Positions 6,132 through 11,428 of a stretch of DNA of 11,428 nucleotides are shown in pieces. Origin of the DNA: Chloroflexota bacterium (GTDB lineage Bacteria > Chloroflexota > Limnocylindria > Limnocylindrales > CSP1-4); NCBI GenBank assembly GCA_021785115.1, contig JAJYGO010000301.1, positions 1 through 11,428 of the forward strand, read 5' to 3'. A model generated the notes under the pieces. The model ran no database searches. It saw nothing but the letters and a program-made list of their open reading frames with translations, and was not told the origin of the DNA. Each line of letters opens with the position of its first letter. Position 1 is the stretch's first letter. A program made the position numbers and the translations under genes.

Positions 6132-8933
6132 CTACCGCCTCGTCCGGTCCTCGCCGGCGCCGCTCGCCATCACCGCGCCGAGCTCCGCTCGGGAGCCGAT
6201 CTCGAGCTTCGCGTAGACACGCCCGAGGACGTTGCCGACGGTCTTTGGCGCGAGGAACGCGCGTTCGGCGATCTGCCGGGTGCTCAGGCCCGTCGCGGCT
6301 AGCTCGGCGACGAGACGCTCCGTCTCGGTGAGTCCTGCGGTCGCGCGAGGACGCAGACCCACCCGGCCGAGCTCGGCCTGGGCTCGCGCCACCCACGCGG
6401 GGGCGCCGAGCGACTCGAAGATCGCGAGCGCCTCGCGCAGTGTCCTGTCCGCGAGGCCCTTCTCCCGCCGGCGCCTGTGGATCCGTCCCTTGGCGAGCAG
6501 CGTGCGGCCCCGCTCGAACGGCATCGGCAGGCGTGCGTGCTCGACGACGGCATCCTCGAGTGCCGTGACCCCCGAGTCCATGTCACCTCGGGCCGCCGCG
6601 AGCAGTCCGCGACACCGCGCCCCCACGGCGAGGACCCACGGGGTCGGGGCGACGTGCGCCGCTTCGTCGAGCCGCGCGACGATCTGGGCGGCGCACTCAA
6701 GGTCGCCGCGCGCCAGTGCCACCTCGACACGATCACCTGCCAGCTTGAAACGACCGGGGTGCCGGATTGCGATCCCATCGGCCAGCGCGTCCGCCGCCGC
6801 CAGATGGACCTCCGCCTCAGCCCACGCCTCCTCCGTCAGGGCGAGAAAGCCCAGGATCTGGTGGTGGAAGACCTGGAGGACGACGTCCCCGCGTTCGACG
6901 GCCTCGCGCAGCCCCTCACTCGCCCAGCGGCGCGCATCCTCCGGCCGCCCATCGTGCGCGGCCACGAGCGCAAGGCCGCGGAGCCCCCACGCCGGGTGGA
7001 TCTCGGCGCCCTCCCGCTCGTAGCCCTCCATCCCCGCCTCGGCCAGCCGTCTGGCCTCGGGCCAGTCGCCGCGAAGCAGGAGCAGGCCGGAGAGCATCAC
7101 CAGGTTCCACGGGTCGTCGCCCGTCGGCCCCGACTTCGACCGGATGAGCGCCCGCGTCAAGTCGACGGCGCGGTCCAGGTCGTCGGTGAGGCGCGCGATA
7201 CCGAGTGCGCTCCCGTCGGCACCCTCGCGTTCCCACGAGCGGCCATGGGGCGTGATGAGCCCGAGTCCCCGTTCGACGTCGCCCGCGCGTGACGGCCGGA
7301 CTGCGCCCAGCTCACCCACGGCCCGAAGCAGCAGGACGTTTGCGAGCAAATCCGGATCCACCTGCTCCCGCACCCCCTCGAGCAGCTGGACGGCCTCGTC
7401 GACCATCGCGATCCCGCGCTCGAGATCGAGCTGCATCGTGACGAAGGCCGCACGCCCGAGGACTTTCGCCCGAAGCACGGCGTCGTCGCCGGCCACCTCC
7501 ACGGCACGGCGCGCGAGTTCGATCGCTTCCGCGACCTGCCCGTGGTAGTAGCGAAGCAGGGCCCGCTCGCTCAGAGCCTCGGCCCGCAGTGACCCTGGCC
7601 CGATCTGGTCGCGGAGCGCAGCCTCGAGGATGCGATCCGCCTGCACGACCTCCGAGAGGTCGATGAACAGGCATTCGGCGGCCATGAGCGAGCGGCCGAG
7701 GGCTGCACCGATCTGCGCGGCCGGGGTGAGCCGTGCCGCTTCCTGGTAGAGCGCCGCCGCGTCGAGCGTCGCGCCGCGGTCTCGGGCCATGCCTGCCGCG
7801 GCGTCGAGCGCGGACGCAACCGTCTCGTCCGGCCCGTCGGCTGCCCGACCGAGATGCCTGGCGCGCGCGTCCACCGACTCGCTCGCCAGGGCGAGCGCCG
7901 CATGAGCCGCGCGGACCTGGTCGGCCGGAGTCAACGAGATGACCGATTGCGCCAGGAGCGGGTGGGTGAACCGGATCGCGTCGACGTCGATCGACACGAT
8001 CCCGTCCTCGACCGCCGGCACGAGGTCGGCAGTGTCGACGTGCGCCCGGCGCAGGGTCTCGGCCGTCGGTTCCACGGCAGCTGCGGCGAGCAGGAGCGCC
8101 CGACGCGTCGGGCCCGGGAGAACGCGGATCCGGCCGGCGAGCAGCGAGCCGAGAGACTCGGGGATGGGCAGCGGGTGGTCGGGCGTGATCGGCGCCCCGG
8201 ACCGATCGAGGGCGCGGGCGATCTCGAGAGCGTACAGGGGGTTGCCGCCGGACGCGGCCTCGATTCTGACAAGGACCAGGCGCGGGAACGACCGTCCGAG
8301 CCTGGTCTCGAACAGGCGGTGCAGCGAGCCCAGCGACAACGGGCCGACCCGGAGACGCTCGACCCGATCGGCCGGCACGGCGCCCGCGAGCGCGTCGGGG
8401 GCAGGCGCCTCGGACCCGCGGCGGACCGAGACGAGGAGCGCAAGTGGACGATCGGTCAGCCGGCGGATCGCGTATGCGAGGATGGCAGACGAGCTTTCGT
8501 CGAGCCATTGCGCGTCGTCGAGCGCGAGGAGGACGGGCCGTTCCGGTCGTCCGAGACCGCGCAGGAGGCCGGCCACGGCCACCGAGAGCGTGCGCTGGTC
8601 GGGCACTGTCCCGGATGGCGTTCGACGGAGGAGGGCGACCTCCAGCGCCTGCCGCTGTGGTTCCGGCAGACGTCCGAACGCGTCGTCCTCGAGGCCGCCG
8701 AGGATGTCGGTCAGCGCACCGAGCGTGAGCCCCTGCTCGGACCGGGCCGGCCGCGAAGAGAGGACGCCCCAACCGCGCGCCCGCGCCGTGTCGACGGCGG
8801 CTTTCCAGAGCGTCGTCTTCCCGATGCCGGCCTCGCCGTCGATGACGAGACACCTGAGGGAGTCGGCCGCACGCGTCAGCAGACGGTCGACCGCAGCGAG
8901 CTCGTCCCCTCTGCCGACGACCTCGTCCGACAC
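6132..8933 (-). CDS. Large ATP-binding LuxR-family (LAL) transcriptional regulator
   Basis: A 933-residue cytosolic signal-responsive regulator. The N-terminal AAA/NACHT-like ATPase begins at VGRGDEL and carries Walker A GEAGIGKT (33-40) and Walker B PVLLALDDAQWLDE (Asp139-Asp140). The middle, about residues 330-850, is an Ala/Leu-rich helical array of TPR character (for example YQEAARLTPAAQIG), usually the sensing and oligomerising part. The C-terminus from residue 868 is a LuxR/GerE helix-turn-helix: LTETERLVAELAATGLSTRQ, IAERAFLAPKTV, RVYAKLEIGSRAEL. The usual His after the TV helix start (TVxxH) is replaced, reading TVGNV. Length is typical of LAL proteins. The GTG at 8931-8933 follows GGGAGG by four bases. 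Target genes cannot be read off; the same-strand neighbours downstream are the DUF4242-like and collagen-like genes. Its upstream region carries an 8-bp tandem repeat. Confidence 0.92.
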   Translation of the reverse strand: MSDEVVGRGDELAAVDRLLTRAADSLRCLVIDGEAGIGKTTLWKAAVDTARARGWGVLSSRPARSEQGLTLGALTDILGGLEDDAFGRLPEPQRQALEVALLRRTPSGTVPDQRTLSVAVAGLLRGLGRPERPVLLALDDAQWLDESSSAILAYAIRRLTDRPLALLVSVRRGSEAPAPDALAGAVPADRVERLRVGPLSLGSLHRLFETRLGRSFPRLVLVRIEAASGGNPLYALEIARALDRSGAPITPDHPLPIPESLGSLLAGRIRVLPGPTRRALLLAAAAVEPTAETLRRAHVDTADLVPAVEDGIVSIDVDAIRFTHPLLAQSVISLTPADQVRAAHAALALASESVDARARHLGRAADGPDETVASALDAAAGMARDRGATLDAAALYQEAARLTPAAQIGAALGRSLMAAECLFIDLSEVVQADRILEAALRDQIGPGSLRAEALSERALLRYYHGQVAEAIELARRAVEVAGDDAVLRAKVLGRAAFVTMQLDLERGIAMVDEAVQLLEGVREQVDPDLLANVLLLRAVGELGAVRPSRAGDVERGLGLITPHGRSWEREGADGSALGIARLTDDLDRAVDLTRALIRSKSGPTGDDPWNLVMLSGLLLLRGDWPEARRLAEAGMEGYEREGAEIHPAWGLRGLALVAAHDGRPEDARRWASEGLREAVERGDVVLQVFHHQILGFLALTEEAWAEAEVHLAAADALADGIAIRHPGRFKLAGDRVEVALARGDLECAAQIVARLDEAAHVAPTPWVLAVGARCRGLLAAARGDMDSGVTALEDAVVEHARLPMPFERGRTLLAKGRIHRRRREKGLADRTLREALAIFESLGAPAWVARAQAELGRVGLRPRATAGLTETERLVAELAATGLSTRQIAERAFLAPKTVGNVLGRVYAKLEIGSRAELGAVMASGAGEDRTRR

Positions 8934-8972
8934 CGAACCTCCCGCCAGGCGCCGGCCACAGCGAAGTGCTCG

Positions 8973-9003
<31 letters not shown>

Positions 9004-9192
9004 TCGAAGCGTTCTGCCGAGGCCTGCTCGACCGTCTCGAGATGATGCGCTTGGCAGTCAAGCGCATCGCCGAGGCCAGCCGCTCGAGCCCGGGCGACGA
9101 CCGGTGGCTTCTCAGCCGGGACGTCGCGGCCGTGATGGGCGAGCTGTGCTCGGCGACGGACCGGCGTCCAACGCTCGGCCCATGGGATATGG

Positions 9193-9212
9193 AAAAGGCC
9201 CCCGAAGGGGCC
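9193..9212 (-). terminator. Rho-independent terminator of the tRNA cluster
   Basis: On the minus strand GGCCCC, a TTCG tetraloop and GGGGCC form a perfect 6-bp stem followed directly by TTTT. It starts 17 bases after the CCA end of tRNA-Cys. The combination of tetraloop, GC stem and T-run is the clearest intrinsic terminator in the window and marks the end of a polycistronic tRNA transcript. Confidence 0.88.
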
Positions 9213-9229
9213 CGGTTGAGGCGAGAAAG

Positions 9230-9305
9230 TGGAGGCGACGACCGGATTCGAACCGGTGAATAGAGGTTTTGCAGACCTCCCCCTTAACCACTTGGGTACG
9301 TCGCC
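9230..9305 (-). tRNA. tRNA-Cys (anticodon GCA)
   Basis: 76 bases with encoded CCA. Acceptor GGCGACG (9299-9305) pairs with CGTCGCC. The anticodon stem-loop is GAGGT-CTGCAAA-ACCTC and the T-arm CCGGTTCGAATCCGG. The discriminator base is T, the known cysteine identity base. Last gene of the four-tRNA cluster, 28 bases after tRNA-Gln. Confidence 0.97.
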
Positions 9306-9333
9306 TCGGCGCGTCGGTTGCCAGCCGGATCGC

Positions 9334-9407
9334 TGGCTGGCCCTCGAGGATTCGAACCTCGGTTCACGGATCCAAAGTCCGCTGTCCTACCACTAGACGA
9401 AGGGCCA
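9334..9407 (-). tRNA. tRNA-Gln (anticodon TTG)
   Basis: 74 bases with encoded CCA. Acceptor TGGCCCT (9401-9407) pairs with AGGGCCA. The anticodon stem-loop is GCGGA-CTTTGGA-TCCGT and the T-arm CGAGGTTCGAATCCTCG; the discriminator base is G. The T at position 1 of the acceptor is typical of tRNA-Gln. Third gene of the cluster. Confidence 0.96.
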
Positions 9408-9442
9408 GCGGCCTTCGAGAGCCGGTCGTCGAGGGAAGAGAG

Positions 9443-9518
9443 TGGAGCGGAAGACGGGACTCGAACCCGCGACCCTCACCTTGGCAAGGTGATGCTCTAC
9501 CAACTGAGCCACTTCCGC
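9443..9518 (-). tRNA. tRNA-Gly (anticodon GCC)
   Basis: 76 bases with encoded CCA. Acceptor GCGGAAG (9512-9518) pairs with CTTCCGC. The anticodon stem-loop is TCACC-TTGCCAA-GGTGA and the T-arm CGGGTTCGAGTCCCG. It reads the GGC/GGT glycine codons, which dominate in GC-rich genomes. Second gene of the cluster. Confidence 0.97.
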
Positions 9519-9548
9519 CCGATCGCCGCCCGGCCAGCCGGGCTCGTT

Positions 9549-9624
9549 TGGTGCCGAGAGCCAGGATCGAACTGGCGACACCGCGATTTTCAGTCGCGTG
9601 CTCTACCAACTGAGCTATCTCGGC
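9549..9624 (-). tRNA. tRNA-Phe (anticodon GAA)
   Basis: 76 bases with encoded CCA. Acceptor GCCGAGA (9618-9624) pairs with TCTCGGC. The anticodon stem-loop is CGCGA-CTGAAAA-TCGCG and the T-arm CCAGTTCGATCCTGG; the discriminator base is A. First gene of the Phe-Gly-Gln-Cys cluster, with spacers of 30, 35 and 28 bases between genes, consistent with one processed transcript. Confidence 0.97.
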
Positions 9625-9662
9625 CCGCTGCGCTTCGGGAAGCCACGCCCTCGGCGGCCGAA

Positions 9663-9668
9663 AGGGTA
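9663..9668 (-). promoter_or_regulatory. Possible -10 box of the tRNA cluster
   Basis: TACCCT on the minus strand, a TANNNT match 38 bases upstream of tRNA-Phe, would start transcription about 30 bases before the first tRNA. A TTCCAT 18 bases further upstream is a poor -35. The call rests mainly on position. Confidence 0.28.
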
Positions 9669-9793
9669 GCACAACGACGCGACGGCATGGAAGCCGCGCG
9701 TCGCGGCGCGGGCGCGGGCGCGGGGACTCCGGGCGCCTCGAACGCCGCCGCGTTCATCGGGATCGACGCTCGGCGGACGTGCCGAATGCCACC

Positions 9794-9823
9794 GGTAGCC
9801 CGGCCCGTCATCCGCCGGCTGAC
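9794..9823 (-). terminator. Imperfect hairpin just after htpX
   Basis: GGT-AGCCCGGC (from 9794) pairs with GCCGGCT-GACC (to 9823) with one bulge and one mismatch around a 9-base loop. It starts within five bases of the htpX stop at 9828. No T-run is present. It is a likely transcription end for the lemA-htpX pair. The rest of the gap to tRNA-Phe holds only a GGCGCG triplication at 9705-9722. Confidence 0.4.
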
Positions 9824-9827
9824 CCCG

Positions 9828-10814
9828 TCAGTCGAGCCCGCGCAGCTGCTGGATCGCGGCCGGATCGAGGGGCGGGTCGCCGGTCAGCTGCCGCAGTCGG
9901 TTGATCCGGTCGACGATCGGCGGATGCGTCGAGAACAGTCCGCGTGACCGGGCCTCGAACTTCTTGATCGGGTTGACGATGTACAGGTGCTGCGTGGCCC
10001 GGTTGGCCACCTCCAGCACCTCCTGGTCGGACGCGATCGTGGCCAGCGCGCGCTCCAGTCCGGCCGGGTTCCGTGTCAGCGCGACGCTTGACGCGTCGGC
10101 CAGGTACTCGCGCTGCCGGCTCACCGCGAGCTGGACCATGCGCGCGAAGATCGGGGCCAGGATCGCGAGCACGATGGCGACCACGAACAGGATCACCTGG
10201 AGCGCTCCCCCGCCCTCCCGGTTGCTGCCGCGCCGCGGGCCGCCACCCCAGAACGTGAACTGCAGGAAGAAGTCGGCGAGCAGCGCGATGCTGCCGACGA
10301 GCACGGCGACCAGCAGCGTGAACCGGATGTCGTAGTTCATGACGTGCGACATCTCGTGCCCGATCACGCCCTGGAGCTCCTCCCGGTCGAGCTTCTGCAG
10401 CAGTCCGGTCGTCACCGCGATCGAGGCGTGAGCCGGGTCGCGCCCGGTCGCGAACGCGTTGGGGGCCGTGTCCTCGATGACGTAGACGCGCGGCATCGGG
10501 ACGTTGCCAGCGATCGCCATCTCCTGGACGACGTTGAACAGCTGCGGTGCCTGGTCGGGGGAGAGCTGGCGCGCATGCGAGGCGCCGAGCACCAGCGAGT
10601 CGCCCGCGAAGTACGAGCCGGCCGTGAGCAGCAGCGACAGGAACACCGCGCCCAGCACGACGACGTACGCCGCGCCGGCGCTGCCGCTCACGCCGTAGCC
10701 GATCGCGAAACCGAGGGCAGCCAGGACGACGAGGACGACCACCGCGAGCAGAACGGAGTTCCTGCGGTTCGCGGACTGCTCGCTGTAGAAGGTCGCCTGC
10801 GGAACGGACGCCAT
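9828..10814 (-). CDS. htpX: HtpX-like membrane zinc metalloprotease (M48)
   Basis: A 328-residue membrane-embedded endopeptidase with its active site in the cytosol, known in the family for degrading misfolded membrane proteins together with FtsH. Two N-terminal helices (about residues 21-43 and 50-69) precede the catalytic part. The zinc motif is HEMSH (His153, Glu154, His157), with the third ligand Glu236 in QREYLADASS. The conserved NAFATGRDPAHASIAVTTGL stretch lies at 119-138, and two further helices lie at about 166-184 and 206-227. The end (FSTHPPIVDRINRL) is the standard family tail. The ATG at 10814 lies one base after the lemA stop with only a weak GAG ribosome site, so translational coupling to lemA is likely. 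The length is a little above the usual 280-300. All catalytic residues are intact. Confidence 0.95.
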   Translation of the reverse strand: MASVPQATFYSEQSANRRNSVLLAVVVLVVLAALGFAIGYGVSGSAGAAYVVVLGAVFLSLLLTAGSYFAGDSLVLGASHARQLSPDQAPQLFNVVQEMAIAGNVPMPRVYVIEDTAPNAFATGRDPAHASIAVTTGLLQKLDREELQGVIGHEMSHVMNYDIRFTLLVAVLVGSIALLADFFLQFTFWGGGPRRGSNREGGGALQVILFVVAIVLAILAPIFARMVQLAVSRQREYLADASSVALTRNPAGLERALATIASDQEVLEVANRATQHLYIVNPIKKFEARSRGLFSTHPPIVDRINRLRQLTGDPPLDPAAIQQLRGLD

Positions 10815-10815
10815 G

Positions 10816-11385
10816 TCAGCTCAGGGTGAGGTCGACCTGGGGAACCTGCTGCGCCTCCGGCTCGGCCTCGAAGAACTCGCGGCGGGTGAACCCGAACGGC
10901 CCGGCGAGGAGGTTACCCGGCACGGTGGCGATCGAGGTGTTGTAGGCGAGCACGCTCGCGTTGTAGTTCTGTCGGGCGAAGGCGATCTGATTCTCGGTCG
11001 TGGTCAGCTGCTCCTGCAGCGCGAGCACGTTCTGGTTCGCCTTGAGATCGGGGTAGTTCTCGACGACCGCGAACAGCGAGCGCAGCGTCTGGGTCAGCTG
11101 GTTCTCCGCGGCGGCCTGTGCTGCCGGTCCCCGTCCGCCTGCCGCAACCGCGTTCGCGCGGGCCTGCGTCACGTTCTGCAGCACCTGCTGCTCGAACTGC
11201 ATGTAGCCCTTCACGGCGTTGACGAGGTTCGGCACGAGGTCGTGGCGGCGCTTGAGCTGCACGTCGATCTGCGCCCAGGCTTCGTCGACCCGGATCCGGT
11301 TCTGAACGAGCCCGTTGTAGAGCAGGACGCCCCCGCCGACGATCACGACGAGGACGACCAGCACGATGATGGTCACGGGATCCAC
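10816..11385 (-). CDS. lemA: LemA family membrane protein
   Basis: A 189-residue protein with one N-terminal membrane helix (TIIVLVVLVVIVGGGVLLY) followed by a helical-bundle domain. Family signatures are strong: NRIRVDEAWAQIDVQLKRRH, DLVPNLVNAVKGY, ENYPDLKAN, LQEQLTTTENQIAFARQNYN and FGFTRREFFEAE. The biochemical role of LemA is not established; it is often encoded beside htpX-type proteases, as here, which suggests a membrane quality-control function. The GTG at 11383-11385 is preferred because GGAGGG ends six bases upstream. An ATG at 11391 sits directly against that ribosome site and would add two residues. It forms a two-gene unit with htpX. Its promoter would lie at or beyond the window end. 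Confidence 0.95.
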   Translation of the reverse strand: MDPVTIIVLVVLVVIVGGGVLLYNGLVQNRIRVDEAWAQIDVQLKRRHDLVPNLVNAVKGYMQFEQQVLQNVTQARANAVAAGGRGPAAQAAAENQLTQTLRSLFAVVENYPDLKANQNVLALQEQLTTTENQIAFARQNYNASVLAYNTSIATVPGNLLAGPFGFTRREFFEAEPEAQQVPQVDLTLS

Positions 11386-11428
11386 GAGCATCCCTCCAGC
11401 GACGGGACCGGCATGGCGCTTGCCCCGG

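Noticed and set aside
9705..9722. Three GGCGCG copies in the gap between htpX and tRNA-Phe
   Set aside because: This short low-complexity GC run is expected by chance at this base composition, and no function is suggested.
9269..9947. Plus-strand open frames across the tRNA cluster
   Set aside because: They translate the reverse complement of tRNAs, giving spurious peptides such as RDSNPRPS and RIELATPRF.

Overview
This is a very GC-rich bacterial chromosomal window. Its genes have strongly G/C-ending codons, several GTG starts, and Shine-Dalgarno sequences close to AGGAGG. The gene set suggests an uncultivated soil or water lineage of Actinomycetota or Chloroflexota: a large ATP-binding LuxR regulator, a GT87-type glycosyltransferase, secreted collagen-like proteins, and a LemA-HtpX pair. 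The sequence alone does not decide between the two phyla. All five tRNA genes encode their 3' CCA. No phage, plasmid, insertion sequence or CRISPR array is visible.

Layout: (1) 1-1760, minus strand: a secreted subtilisin-like (S8) protease, cut by the window start, with a full catalytic triad, a signal peptide and an Ig-like repeat beginning at the cut. (2) 2021-2109, minus: tRNA-Leu(TAA). (3) 2282-3565, plus: a polytopic GT87/DUF2029-type glycosyltransferase, the only plus-strand protein gene called. (4) 3812-4600 and 4851-5561, minus: two tandem secreted collagen-like proteins. They share an N-terminal two-cysteine module and a Gly-X-Y stretch but have different C-terminal heads. (5) 5647-5976, minus: a small DUF4242-like protein. 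(6) 6132-8933, minus: a 933-residue LuxR-family regulator with an N-terminal ATPase domain. (7) 9193-9624, minus: a four-tRNA cluster (Phe-Gly-Gln-Cys) ending in a clear rho-independent terminator. (8) 9828-11385, minus: an htpX-lemA pair one base apart.

How the genes fit together: the protease and both collagen-like proteins are exported. The glycosyltransferase probably builds a lipid-linked or surface glycan, and HtpX-LemA is a membrane quality-control pair. The left two thirds of the window therefore has a cell-envelope flavour. The LuxR regulator and the small DUF4242-like gene lie next to the collagen-like genes on the same strand, but strong hairpins separate them. A shared regulon is only a guess.

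I see no clearly new multi-gene system. The points most worth a second look are the duplicated collagen-like pair, the 8-bp tandem repeat just upstream of the LuxR regulator, the two hairpins in front of the second collagen-like gene, and a short coding-like fragment abutting tRNA-Leu. No gap between called features exceeds 300 bases.
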